This document shows positions 23,478 to 33,140 of a stretch of DNA of 64,000 nt, in pieces (positions within the stretch are counted from its first letter, which is position 1; each line of letters begins with the position of its first letter). Source of the stretch: Roseibium marinum (GTDB taxonomy: Bacteria > Pseudomonadota > Alphaproteobacteria > Rhizobiales > Stappiaceae); NCBI RefSeq assembly GCF_002906165.1, contig NZ_PPCN01000007.1, positions 242,270 through 306,269 of the forward strand, written 5' to 3'. Both the position numbers and the translations under genes were made by a program. Under the pieces are notes generated by a model. The model was given only the letters and a program-made list of their open reading frames with translations. It ran no database searches and was not told where the DNA came from.

Positions 23478-23750
23478 TCAGTAGCAGACCTGGCGGTAGC
23501 CGACGACGACATACTGGCGATAGTACGGGTCCCAGCGGCGAACCGGCTGATTGTGGCAGCGCACGGGCGCGTAATAGCGCGGCTGAGCCTGCGAGGCGAT
23601 GATGGCACCGGCGGCAAGGCCGATGATTGCACCCGCGGCGATAGCGCCGGCACGGCGGTTCCCGGCCTGGGCTTCATTCGGCGTCATGGTGACGGCAGCG
23701 GTTGCCACTGTGGCAACGGTAACGGCGGCGATGGCGAACTTGCGAAACAT
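23478..23750 (-). CDS. Small exported glycine-zipper protein
   Basis: This 90-residue protein begins MFRKFAIAAVTVATVATAAV, a clear signal peptide with an AQA-G cleavage site near residue 30. An Ala/Gly zipper follows (RRAGAIAAGAIIGLAAGAIIA), then a Tyr/Arg-rich tail with two cysteines and a C-terminal CY. Such proteins are common in the periplasm or outer membrane of this group; I cannot assign a function. The ATG at 23750 is preferred over an in-frame start five codons upstream because it begins the signal peptide. Confidence 0.85.
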   Translation of the reverse strand: MFRKFAIAAVTVATVATAAVTMTPNEAQAGNRRAGAIAAGAIIGLAAGAIIASQAQPRYYAPVRCHNQPVRRWDPYYRQYVVVGYRQVCY

Positions 23751-24091
23751 GTCTGGTCCTCTCAACTGATCTTCAGCGGTATTGAATTGGCTGATGAAGA
23801 GACACTAGACCTCGCGAAAACTTTTCTCTGTGACCGTTGTCACGCTCCGTGCCTTTGGGAAAAACGTGAGTGAACAGCCTTCGGGGTAGCGGAATTCTCA
23901 CCTATCCGGGCGGCGGCGCCGGTCAGGCCCGCGACGGGCATTTCCATCACTGCTTTCGGATCCGGAGCGACTGGAACCCGGCGACCTTCAGGTTTTCCGT
24001 CCGCCGCGATTTACAACGCCCGCCGCACGCGCTAGAGCACGTCCGAAGAGCCGAGAGGCGATACACGAGAAAAAATCACGGACAGGCAGGC

Positions 24092-25345
24092 ATGAGCGAG
24101 TTCAAATCGGACTTTCTGAAGGTTCTTTCAGAGCGCGGTTTCATTCATCAGATTTCCGATCCGGCCGGGCTCGACGCGCTTTGCCTGAAGGAAACCGTCA
24201 CCGCCTATATCGGTTTCGACTGCACGGCGCCGAGCCTTCATGCGGGCTCCCTCGTTCCGATCATGATGCTGCACTGGCTGCAGAAGACCGGACATCGCCC
24301 GATTGCCCTGATGGGCGGCGGCACGACACGTGTCGGCGACCCGTCCGGCAAGGATGAAACCCGCAAGATCCTCACCGAGGACGACATCGAGCAGAACAAG
24401 GCCGGCATCAGGAAGGTCTTTGAAAAGCTGCTTGTCTTCGGCGACGGGCGGACCGACGCCATCATGGTGGACAATGCGGACTGGCTCTTGAAGCTGAACT
24501 ATGTGGACTTCCTGCGCGACATCGGACGGCATTTTTCCGTCAACCAGATGATCCAGCGCGATTCCGTCCGTCTGCGTCTTGAGCGCGAGCAGCATCTGTC
24601 CTTCCTGGAATTCAACTACATGCTGCTCCAGGGCTATGATTTTCTGGAACTCTACCGGCGCACCGGCTGCCGCCTGCAGATGGGCGGATCCGATCAGTGG
24701 GGCAATATCCTGTCCGGCACGGATCTCGTCCGCCGCCTGGAAGACAAGGATGCCTTTGCCCTCACCTCGCCGCTCCTGACCACCTCGTCCGGCGCAAAGA
24801 TGGGCAAGACGGCGGCCGGCGCCGTCTGGCTCAACGAAGAGCAGCTTTCCGCCTATGACTACTGGCAGTACTGGCGCAACACCGAAGACGCGGATGTGGA
24901 ACGTTTCCTGAAGCTGTTCACCGTTCTGCCGATGGACGAAATCGCCCGCCTCGCGGCCCTTGAGGGTTCGGAGCTCAACGAAGCCAAGAAGGTGCTCGCG
25001 ACGGAAGCGACGGCGCTGATCCATGGACGCGACAAAGCCGAAGCGGCGGCGGAAACCGCCCGCCAGGCCTTCGAGGAGGGCCAGTCCGCCGAAGGCCTGC
25101 CGACGGTGGAAATCGCCCGATCCGAGCTTGAAACGGGTCTGGGCGTTCTGTCCGCATTCGTGACCGCCGGTCTTTGTGCCTCCAATGGAGACGTACGCCG
25201 GAACATCAAGGGTGGCGCCGTCAGGATCAACGACCGCGGCGAGCAGGACCACAATCGCCAGCTCTCCCTGGCCGACGTCACGCAGGACGGCGTCATCAAG
25301 CTGTCGCTCGGCAAAAAGAAACACGTGCTGCTGAAGCCGGTCTGA
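24092..25345 (+). CDS. tyrS: Tyrosyl-tRNA synthetase
   Basis: This enzyme charges tRNA-Tyr. From the ATG at 24092 it has 417 residues. The class I HIGH-like motif is [13 protein letters not shown] near residue 45, the KMSKS-like motif is [13 protein letters not shown] near 232, and the tyrosine/tRNA pocket residues lie in [11 protein letters not shown]-terminal S4 RNA-binding domain is visible ([18 protein letters not shown]). The long frame upstream of 24092 is not similar to TyrS. It appears monocistronic. Confidence 0.96.
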   Translation: MSEFKSDFLKVLSERGFIHQISDPAGLDALCLKETVTAYIGFDCTAPSLHAGSLVPIMMLHWLQKTGHRPIALMGGGTTRVGDPSGKDETRKILTEDDIEQNKAGIRKVFEKLLVFGDGRTDAIMVDNADWLLKLNYVDFLRDIGRHFSVNQMIQRDSVRLRLEREQHLSFLEFNYMLLQGYDFLELYRRTGCRLQMGGSDQWGNILSGTDLVRRLEDKDAFALTSPLLTTSSGAKMGKTAAGAVWLNEEQLSAYDYWQYWRNTEDADVERFLKLFTVLPMDEIARLAALEGSELNEAKKVLATEATALIHGRDKAEAAAETARQAFEEGQSAEGLPTVEIARSELETGLGVLSAFVTAGLCASNGDVRRNIKGGAVRINDRGEQDHNRQLSLADVTQDGVIKLSLGKKKHVLLKPV

Positions 25346-25468
25346 ACCGGCCAGGCGGCCGCGTTTTTCGGCAAGAGCCGGATCCCGACTTTTTTGAACC
25401 GAGCGCGCTGAAGGCCTTTCCCAAAGCCTGGATGGTATGTTCCAAGCAGGCAGTGCCGGGCGTTTAAT

Positions 25469-28400
25469 TCAGTTCGACTGGAATTCGAACATCTTGCGGA
25501 AAATGCCCGGCGCGATCGCGGAGATCGGATTGACCGAAAGGACCGGTTCGGAAACGGAGCCCGACAGCCGGTAGGTGACCCCGATCAGCCCTTCGCCCGA
25601 ACCCCCGCCAAGCGCGAACCCAAGCAACGGGATCTTGGCGAAGAAATTGTTGAGTGCGTAGATCGGCACGAAAGTGCCCGTGAGGTTCAGGGTCTGTTGA
25701 GCCAGGTTCACGGTTCCGCTGACGGTTCCACCCAGCGCGTTCCCCTGCAATGCGCCGCGGCTGATACTCAGCATGTCGGCTTCGCGCGTGAAATTGATGT
25801 CGAGTGTGTCGAAGCTCGCGGAACCTTTGTTCTGAACCGCCCCCATCGGACCTTCGGTGCCGTTGTTGCGCCTGCTGATCTGGTCCCGCTCGCGAATGCT
25901 CCGGATTGCCGGATCTTCGGTGATACGCAGGGAGGTCACATTGAAGTCCCCCACCCAGCTGTCCTCATCGGCCATGACGACATTCAGCGTTCCGGTGCCG
26001 CCGCGCATACGCTCGTAAACGTCAAGGAACCTGAGCGTCGCTCCGGTATTCGCGAACCGGCCATTGGCCAACTGCGATCCGTCGTTGTCGTTCACGGTGA
26101 ATTCGAAATTGGCACGGCCATTGACCAGACCGCGCAGATCGGCCGAGACGAGCCCCTTCGTTCCCGTGTCGATCTTGCCGGAGAATTTTTCGATGGTCTG
26201 GTTGTTGAAGCCCGTCACCCGGTCGATCGTTGCCGCGATCCTGGCGCCGCTTGAAAAATCACCCGCCCCCTTGCTGCCGCCCGGACTTCGTATGCTTCGT
26301 ATAAGACCCCTTCCGTCGAAGGATGGACCGGCGAAGATAATGTCGTAACGCCCATCCCCCGCCCGCTGGATATCAAGCTCGATATCATCGCCGGGCCGCA
26401 GCCTGAAGGTATCGAACGACGCCTGACTCAACTCGCCGTCCGCGGTCAGCCGCAGAGCGCCGTTGATGTTGACGCCTTCGGACACAAGTTTGAAATTCTG
26501 AATACGGCGCTCGTCGGCGGTCTCGGTCATCCTGAAGGTGGCAGTCGCCGGCACACCCTTGGCCTTTCGCCAGCCAAGCGCCGTCAGCCGCACATCTGTC
26601 TGCTTCAGGTCGATGACGAAATCCTGCCCCTCGCCGGCTTTGGCGACGCTAAGCGTCATTCCGCCATCGAGGAACGCGGTCAGATCGATGCCCTTGTCCT
26701 TGAGCTGTTTCGCGGACACCGACACGACGACGTCCTGTCTGGCCGCGATGCCGGAATCGCCGAGCGGAACGACCAGATCGATATCCGCCTTGAACCCGTC
26801 GAGAACTCCCTTGCCGGTGATGGCGACCTGATCCTCGTCCGCCTCCAGCGAAACATTCGCATCCGCCACCGTGTGCCCCATGACGGGATGAGGGTCCGAA
26901 AAATTCTTGAAATTTCCAGTTGCCCGCCAGTCCACATCAGCCAGATCGATTTGATTTTCCAACGGAAATGTCGCTTCGATATTCAGCCGGCCGGTCCCGC
27001 TGACACCATCGTTCCTGATGTCGGCCCGGTCCAATACCCGGAAAGGCGCACTGTTCACCATTGCTCCGATATCTTCGGCTTCGCCTTCCATCAGCGTGGA
27101 AACGCGCGCTGTCTTGCCGTCCCGCTCCGTAAGTTGGTGTATCTCAAAAGTGCCTGACGGCAACGCGACCGTTCCTCCCTTCGAAGAAACCGCCGAACCG
27201 CCCGTGGCGGCAACGCTCATTATTTCGTCCCGTATCGTCAGTGTGCCCTGAAGGCCGCTGATTTCCGGCACCTCGCCGACCGGTGTGACGGCAGCGCCGG
27301 AAAACGTCATGTCGATACGCATGTCATCCCCCGACCAGCCCGGGTCCGGATCGCGGGGATCGAAGGCGGCCGGACGCAGGGCCCCGGTATAGGACACACT
27401 GTCGATGAGACCGTCCTTGATCCGGTCCACTGCCCAGCGACGCGCCGGCGGGACCAGCGTGATCGGCCAGACCTGTTTGGCCAGGGCTACCGGTATCTTC
27501 TCGCCATTGGCGGCGAGCGCCAGATATGGCCCCTCCGCGGTAAGCTGAAGCGATGCGACGCCGTGAATGACAGCTTTTCCCGAGCGGGCGGTGAACCGTT
27601 CGATATTTAGCAGCCGCTCTTGCGGATCGAAGCGTCCGCGCACCTGGATGCCTTCCAGCATATTCGGATCTTCAGAAACATCCGCCGGGCCGAACTGGGG
27701 ATATTTGCTGTCCAGACTGATGCCCCACTCGGAAGTTCCGTTTATGCCGGGCGTAAGGGAACCGGTAAAAAAGAGCCGTGTATTGCCTCGGATCACATGC
27801 GAAGTCGTGATGTCGATTGCCTTCTGGCCTGCCGTGAACAACAGCGACAATGCCGCATCGTCAAAGGCGACGAGGGTTTTGCCGAGCTGGAACCAGCCAT
27901 TGCGCATTCGGGCGACGGCGTTTGCCGAGACAAACTTCCCCTCCCGATCCAGACTGGCTTCCATTTTCGCGGAGGCCGGCAGACGGAGGCCTTTTCCATG
28001 CTTAGATCCCGCTTCCGGCCCGAGCAGCTCGGCCAGCGTAATTCCGTTGACCACGACACCGATATTCTTGAAGCCGGCGTCTTCCGGCGCGCTCCGGGCA
28101 AGTTCCAGACGCCAGTTGGAAATGTTTCCGGCAATCCTGGCATAGGCGCGGATAACGCGATTGCTTCCACGAAAGATATCCGCGTCGATGCCTTTGAAGC
28201 GGCGGGAAGCGGGCCCGGCCAGTTCAAATGAACCGTCCGCGATCCGGACGGACTGCAGGCCGCGGCGGGCGAACTGATCATCCACCACATCGCTGATCCG
28301 GTCGACCGCTTCCATCAAAGGCCCGACTTCCGGCACCTTCGCGGGCCCGCCGCTCAGAGCCAGCTTGACGTGGGGCTTTTCAAGCACGAGCGACGAAAAA

Positions 28401-28852
28401 TGGACCCGGCCGGAGAAAAGCGCGTCCATATCGATCGGGGCGGTCAGTTTCGGCAGACGGATGCTGACCGGAGACGGCCCGTCGATGTCCGCCCTCGCAT
28501 CCTCGATGATGACTTCCAGGCCGCCGGGCGCGGTGAAATCGAGGCTGGCGCGGACGACTGAAAGCGTCACCGGTCCACGGGTTCCCTGCATCGCAAGAAG
28601 ACTGCCGAGAAACGGAATTCGGACAGGTCCGGAAGCAAACAGGATCGTGAGCCCCGCAAGGACACATATCAGCACCGCCGCGATGAAAATGCGCATAAGC
28701 ATGCGCCCGGTCTTTCGCGGTGAAGCTGTCTTCGAACCTTTCGGGCTGCCGTTTTTGGGCAAGTAAGTCAGTCCATATCTTCCGCCTGAAGGCGCCAAAG
28801 GCGGTTCAGTGTGTTCCCGGGGACAAAACGCCTGCTTCGCTCCGTGCCGCAT
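25469..28852 (-). CDS. AsmA/YhdP-like envelope protein (DUF3971-type)
   Basis: This large protein has a short basic N-terminus, one membrane segment (MRIFIAAVLICVLAGLTIL, coding near 28690) and about 1,060 periplasmic residues of beta-rich repeats. The C-terminal AsmA-like block shows GTFVPIYALNNFF, GEGLIGVTYRLSGS and VNPISAIAPGIFRKMFEF. YhdP-like proteins are thought to move phospholipid between inner and outer membranes. The start is uncertain: 28852 is used, 28702 just before the membrane segment is the alternative, and the open frame reaches 29002. It is divergent from bcp. Confidence 0.8.
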   Translation of the reverse strand: MRHGAKQAFCPREHTEPPLAPSGGRYGLTYLPKNGSPKGSKTASPRKTGRMLMRIFIAAVLICVLAGLTILFASGPVRIPFLGSLLAMQGTRGPVTLSVVRASLDFTAPGGLEVIIEDARADIDGPSPVSIRLPKLTAPIDMDALFSGRVHFSSLVLEKPHVKLALSGGPAKVPEVGPLMEAVDRISDVVDDQFARRGLQSVRIADGSFELAGPASRRFKGIDADIFRGSNRVIRAYARIAGNISNWRLELARSAPEDAGFKNIGVVVNGITLAELLGPEAGSKHGKGLRLPASAKMEASLDREGKFVSANAVARMRNGWFQLGKTLVAFDDAALSLLFTAGQKAIDITTSHVIRGNTRLFFTGSLTPGINGTSEWGISLDSKYPQFGPADVSEDPNMLEGIQVRGRFDPQERLLNIERFTARSGKAVIHGVASLQLTAEGPYLALAANGEKIPVALAKQVWPITLVPPARRWAVDRIKDGLIDSVSYTGALRPAAFDPRDPDPGWSGDDMRIDMTFSGAAVTPVGEVPEISGLQGTLTIRDEIMSVAATGGSAVSSKGGTVALPSGTFEIHQLTERDGKTARVSTLMEGEAEDIGAMVNSAPFRVLDRADIRNDGVSGTGRLNIEATFPLENQIDLADVDWRATGNFKNFSDPHPVMGHTVADANVSLEADEDQVAITGKGVLDGFKADIDLVVPLGDSGIAARQDVVVSVSAKQLKDKGIDLTAFLDGGMTLSVAKAGEGQDFVIDLKQTDVRLTALGWRKAKGVPATATFRMTETADERRIQNFKLVSEGVNINGALRLTADGELSQASFDTFRLRPGDDIELDIQRAGDGRYDIIFAGPSFDGRGLIRSIRSPGGSKGAGDFSSGARIAATIDRVTGFNNQTIEKFSGKIDTGTKGLVSADLRGLVNGRANFEFTVNDNDGSQLANGRFANTGATLRFLDVYERMRGGTGTLNVVMADEDSWVGDFNVTSLRITEDPAIRSIRERDQISRRNNGTEGPMGAVQNKGSASFDTLDINFTREADMLSISRGALQGNALGGTVSGTVNLAQQTLNLTGTFVPIYALNNFFAKIPLLGFALGGGSGEGLIGVTYRLSGSVSEPVLSVNPISAIAPGIFRKMFEFQSN

Positions 28853-28971
28853 TGAACGATTCACGGGACACTTTATGGTACAGCGAATGCAACTGTAAAA
28901 GCGACAGTCGCAACTCGCCAGACTGCCGGTCCCCGGCATTAACCCACAAACTGTGACAGAAGGAAGGCGTG

Positions 28972-29439
28972 ATGGAAGACTTGGCCATTGGAGACACGGC
29001 ACCGGATTTCGATCTGGAAAGCGATGGAGGCGGGCGCGTCTCCCTGAAAGCTTTGAAGGGCAAGCCTGTGGTGGTGTATTTCTATCCGAAGGACAACACG
29101 CCGGGCTGCACGAAGGAGGCCATTGCCTTTACCGAATTGATGCCGGAATTCGAAAAGTCGGATGTCACGATCATCGGTCTTTCACCGGATTCGGCAAAGA
29201 AACACGACAATTTTGTCGCCAAACACAATCTGGCGGTTCGCCTCGGCGCCGATACGCAAACCGGCACGGCGCAAGCCTATGGCGTGTGGGTCGAAAAATC
29301 GATGTATGGCAAAAAATACATGGGTGTGGAGCGCTCCACATTTCTTGTGGATGCGGACGGAAAAATCGTCGGGATATGGCGCAAGGTGAAAGTACCCGGC
29401 CATGCGGAAGCCGTTCTGGAAGCGGTTCGGGCCCTTTGA
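28972..29439 (+). CDS. bcp: Peroxiredoxin of the BCP/PrxQ family
   Basis: This thiol peroxidase reduces hydrogen and organic peroxides. The 155-residue product has the peroxidatic motif YPKDNTPGCTKEAIAF. That Cys is the only cysteine in the protein: the position five residues later, where E. coli BCP has its resolving Cys, is Ile, so it should work as a 1-Cys enzyme. The ATG at 28972 follows AAGGAAGG; a GTG one codon earlier is also possible. The downstream ferritin-like gene overlaps its stop codon. Confidence 0.93.
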   Translation: MEDLAIGDTAPDFDLESDGGGRVSLKALKGKPVVVYFYPKDNTPGCTKEAIAFTELMPEFEKSDVTIIGLSPDSAKKHDNFVAKHNLAVRLGADTQTGTAQAYGVWVEKSMYGKKYMGVERSTFLVDADGKIVGIWRKVKVPGHAEAVLEAVRAL

Positions 29440-30293
29440 CATCTCATAAAGGCGGCGCCGGGATTCGCCCCTCTTCCTCCCTGCCGCCAAGCCTTGTTGC
29501 CGGAGCCCGGGCCATCGTTACCTCCCAGGACACGTCCGAAAAGGTCCGGCTGGCCTATGCGGTTTCGAAAGCATGGTTTCAACGGGAGCTGGGGCTCGGT
29601 TCACCAACCAGGGACGGTTCCATGCCCGACCGGCCAGGCCGGCCGGACAAACCGGTCCTGCTGGCTCCGCGGGACATGCCGAAACGCAGCCTGACCGGGA
29701 AGTCAGGCCGCCTGGCATTGATCCATTCCCTTGCCCATATCGAACTGAATGCGGTCGATCTCACCTGGGACCTGATCGGACGGTTCGCCCATATACGCCT
29801 GCCGCGTTCCTACTACGACGACTGGGTCCGGGTGGGTCTGGAAGAGGCAAAGCATTTTTCCATGCTCCAGGACCGGCTGACGAAGCTGGACGCCGCCTAT
29901 GGCGACATGCCGGCCCATGACGGCCTTTGGGAAGCGGCCCAGAACACCGGGAACGACCTTGCCGCGCGACTTGCCATCATCCCTCTCGTACTGGAGGCCC
30001 GCGGCCTCGACATCACCCCGCCGATGATCGAAAAGGCACGCGGAATTGGCGATGAAGATACGGCCAGATGCCTGGAAGTGATCTACCGGGATGAAAAAAA
30101 CCATGTCGCTTTCGGTGCCAAATGGTTCCGCTTCCTGTGCGACCGTCAGGGAATCAGACCCGAGCCCGCATTTCACGCATTCGTCCGCAAACATTTCCGC
30201 GGCGCGCTCAAACCGCCTTTCAACGACCGCGCACGTTCAGAAGCCGGGCTAACACCCGGTTTTTACAAGCCTCTCGCGCGCCTGACAGGCTGA
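29436..30293 (+). CDS. Ferritin-like DUF455 family protein
   Basis: This protein of about 285 residues has the four-helix ferritin-like pattern of DUF455: LIHSLAHIELNAVDL, WVRVGLEEAKHFSMLQ, LVLEARGLDITPPMIEKA and IYRDEKNHVAFGAKWF supply Glu/His pairs suited to a di-iron site. Its reaction is unknown to me. No ATG precedes the conserved part; a TTG at 29436 overlaps the bcp stop (TTGA) and is taken as the start, which implies translational coupling to bcp. Confidence 0.8.
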   Translation: MTSHKGGAGIRPSSSLPPSLVAGARAIVTSQDTSEKVRLAYAVSKAWFQRELGLGSPTRDGSMPDRPGRPDKPVLLAPRDMPKRSLTGKSGRLALIHSLAHIELNAVDLTWDLIGRFAHIRLPRSYYDDWVRVGLEEAKHFSMLQDRLTKLDAAYGDMPAHDGLWEAAQNTGNDLAARLAIIPLVLEARGLDITPPMIEKARGIGDEDTARCLEVIYRDEKNHVAFGAKWFRFLCDRQGIRPEPAFHAFVRKHFRGALKPPFNDRARSEAGLTPGFYKPLARLTG

Positions 30294-30382
30294 TTTCAAG
30301 TTCGCGAAGACGATTTATTAACCTTACCAAACTCTAATCAGACTCAGTTCTTTTGCAGAATGCAGGCAGTGACTGAGTGAAC

Positions 30383-31735
30383 ATGCGACAGCGCCAGAAT
30401 ACGACTCGGCCTTATCAGGCACCTTGGGCGGCACCACATCATCCGGCGCCGGATAAAAACGCCAAGACGACCACCTACAGCGTCCGGCCGCTGCACCTGA
30501 TTTGCGGTGCCCTTGTCTGCGTCACCGCAACACTGGCGGCTGCCGGAACCATCGGCTACTTCCTCCTGCGCCACGACATGATGGTCGAGGCCAGTTCGGA
30601 ACGTACCGAACTGGTTCTGGAATACCAGGATCGCATCGACCGGCTTCGGGCGGAAATTGAAATCCTGACCAGCCGACAGATGGTTGACAGGGAAACCGTC
30701 GAGATAAAGGTCATGGATGTTCTGCGCCGCCAGCAGGGCCTCAATCAGCGGCACGCGATTGTTGCCGATCTGGTGGCTCGTGCGGAAAGCAACGGCATCT
30801 ATCTCAGCAGCGATCAACCGCTGCCGCCGCAAAAACCGGCTCTGGACTCCAGTAACCTCGCCTCGATCGAAAAAGAGGACAAGTCCGCGATCGGTGGTGA
30901 AAGTCAGTTGATCGACGAACCGGTAAAGGCGCTCGGTCTGCGGGATGGTTCTTCGAAAGGTTTCGATCCGCTGACGATCCTGCGGCAGCCGGTTTCAGAA
31001 CCACCTCAATCCAATTCCAGTGTAAAAAAAAACCTTGAGAAACAAGCTGCTCTCGATGCGGTGAGAGCCCACATCTCGGCAATGGACGAGGAAAGCACCG
31101 TCGCGGTGGATGCCATCACCATTGCCACGGAAAGCCGCATAGAAGACATTCTCGGCATCACGCGCACCGTCACCCCGTCCGTCAATGCGGCGCTGCGCAG
31201 CAAAACCTCGATCGGCGGTCCCTTTCAGCCGATCACCGACGAAAACTTTCCGGACCGGCTGCAGCGGGCAAACAAGGCTATCGATGCCTTGCGCAGGATC
31301 AAGTTCACCGCCTTGCGTCTGCCGATAAAACGTCCCGTTCAAAACAGTTCCGTTTCCAGCACCTACGGCCCCCGGGTGGATCCTTTTCTCGGCCGTCTGG
31401 CAATGCATACCGGCATCGACTTCAAGGCGCCCTATGGCGCGCGCGTCTTCGCAACCGCCCCCGGCACGGTGATCGGCGCCGGGCGTCACGGCGGCTATGG
31501 CAAGATGGTCGAAATCCGCCATGCCAACGGCTTTGTCACCCGCTATGCCCATCTGAGCCGCCTTCGGGTGTCGGAGGGCGATCATGTGCTCGCGGGCGAC
31601 CTGATAGGCAATGTCGGCTCCACCGGCCGCTCGACCGGAGCCCATCTGCACTATGAAATCCGCCGCGGCGACAAACCGAGCAACCCGGCGGCGTTTCTCT
31701 CCGCCGGCGACAAGCTGGCCGCCCTTTCGCTTTAA
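30383..31735 (+). CDS. M23 family metallopeptidase (LytM/murein endopeptidase type)
   Basis: This is a probable periplasmic cell-wall endopeptidase or divisome activator. The product has about 450 residues: a basic cytosolic N-terminus, one membrane anchor (LICGALVCVTATLAAAGTIG, about 42-61), a coiled coil (about 70-105), a variable linker, and a C-terminal M23 domain. The metal-site motifs are MHTGIDFKAP and GAHLHYEIRR. The ATG at 30383 has a GAG sequence upstream; a GTG two codons earlier is possible. It is convergent with prfB across a shared terminator. Confidence 0.88.
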   Translation: MRQRQNTTRPYQAPWAAPHHPAPDKNAKTTTYSVRPLHLICGALVCVTATLAAAGTIGYFLLRHDMMVEASSERTELVLEYQDRIDRLRAEIEILTSRQMVDRETVEIKVMDVLRRQQGLNQRHAIVADLVARAESNGIYLSSDQPLPPQKPALDSSNLASIEKEDKSAIGGESQLIDEPVKALGLRDGSSKGFDPLTILRQPVSEPPQSNSSVKKNLEKQAALDAVRAHISAMDEESTVAVDAITIATESRIEDILGITRTVTPSVNAALRSKTSIGGPFQPITDENFPDRLQRANKAIDALRRIKFTALRLPIKRPVQNSSVSSTYGPRVDPFLGRLAMHTGIDFKAPYGARVFATAPGTVIGAGRHGGYGKMVEIRHANGFVTRYAHLSRLRVSEGDHVLAGDLIGNVGSTGRSTGAHLHYEIRRGDKPSNPAAFLSAGDKLAALSL

Positions 31736-31770
31736 CGCGACACGTTCTTGAGGCGATCTGAAACAAAAAA

Positions 31771-31793
31771 AAAGGGGCCGGAGCCCCCTTTTC
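31771..31793. terminator. Bidirectional terminator between the M23 gene and prfB
   Basis: AAAGGGG and CCCCCTTTT flank a CGGAG-type loop. An A-run precedes the stem (31761-31773) and a T-run follows it, so it can end transcription on both strands. It lies between the M23 stop (31735) and the prfB stop (31811). Confidence 0.88.
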
Positions 31794-31810
31794 GCCGTTC
31801 CAGCCAGCTT

Positions 31811-32942
31811 TTATTCGATATCCTCAACCGTGACCGGGTCGCCGCCGAAGACCCGCTGGGCGAGCGCGGCTTCCATGAACTTGTCGAGGTCTCCGTCCAG
31901 AACATCGCCCGGAGAGGTGCTTTCAACACCGGTTCTGAGGTCCTTCACAAGCTGATACGGCTGCAGGACATAGGACCGGATCTGGTGACCCCAGCCGATA
32001 TCCGACTTGGACGCGGCCTCGGCGCTGGCCACCTCTTCCCGCTTTTTCAGTTCCGCCTCATAGAGCCGGGCTTTCAGCATGGACCAGGCGGTCGCACGGT
32101 TCTTGTGCTGCGAGCGTTCGGACTGGCACTGGACAACGATTCCTGTCGGCTGGTGCGTGATGCGCACGGCCGAATCGGTGGTGTTGACGTGCTGTCCTCC
32201 GGCGCCGGATGCGCGGTAGGTGTCGATCCGGCAGTCGCTTTCGTTGATGTCGATGTCGATGGTATCGTCGATCACCGGATAGACCCAGGCGCTGGAAAAG
32301 CTCGTGTGGCGGCGTGCATTGCTGTCATAGGGTGAAATCCGCACCAGGCGGTGCACCCCGGACTCGGTCTTCAGCCAGCCATAGGCGTTCTCGCCCTTGA
32401 TCAGCAGCGTTGCCGATTTGATGCCCGCTTCCTCGCCGTCGTGATATTCCAAAAGTTCGACCTTGTAGCCGCGTTTTTCCGCCCAGCGTCGGTACATGCG
32501 CAGCATCATGGACGCCCAGTCCTGGCTTTCCGTACCGCCCGCTCCGGAGTTGATTTCCAGATAGGTGTCGTTGGCATCGGCTTCCCCGGACAGAAGCGAC
32601 TTGAGTTCCAGCTCGTGGACCTTGTCCTTCAGACTGCGCAGCGCCTGTTCGGCTTCTTTCACGACGGAGGCGTCATCTTCCATCTCACCGAGTTCGATCA
32701 GCTCGATATTGTCAGAGAGATCCTGCTGAAGAGCCGTCACGCCGCTGATGCCGTCATCGAGCTGCTGGCGCTCGCGCATCAGCTTTTGTGCCTTGGTGGG
32801 TTCATTCCAAAGTTCCGGATTTTCCGAAAGAGCGTTCAGCTCTTCCAGCCGGACAACAGCCTGATCCCAGTCAAAGATGCCTCCTCAGCAGGCTTATGGC
32901 CTGCTTGATTTCGTCGACGATCGCTTCCATTTCGGCGCGCAT
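31811..32942 (-). CDS. prfB: Peptide chain release factor 2, made by programmed +1 frameshifting
   Basis: RF2 releases peptides at UAA and UGA. Two frames join. The first starts at the ATG at 32942 (GAGG seven bases upstream) and gives 23 codons to CTT before an in-frame TGA at 32873-32871. After a +1 shift, translation continues [14 protein letters not shown] and runs 353 residues, totalling about 376. The GGQ motif is in [15 protein letters not shown]. The RF2 anticodon-like SPF tripeptide reads SPY in [15 protein letters not shown]. An annotation starting at an internal ATG would miss the N-terminus. Confidence 0.95.
32871..32885 (-). promoter_or_regulatory. prfB programmed +1 frameshift site
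   Basis: On the minus strand the site reads AGGAGG CAT CTT TGA C. It has an internal Shine-Dalgarno element, exactly 3 nt spacing, the slippery CTT codon and the in-frame TGA stop. This is the same design as the known E. coli site, which senses RF2 level through slow UGA termination. Confidence 0.95.
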
Positions 32943-33140
32943 CGGATACCTCGCTTGATTGACATGAAGCGGCCCGGCCACCTTCAGGAGACGCCGGGCC
33001 CAGATCGGTTCTTAAAGTCCGCGCGTCCCGATAGACGCTGCGGGCTTTTGAATTTGGAGCGGGACATTACCCGGACGGATTGACGCTGTAAACCACACAG
33101 CGGGAGGAAGCGTTTCGCTGATGCGTCCGGACGCGGCCGA

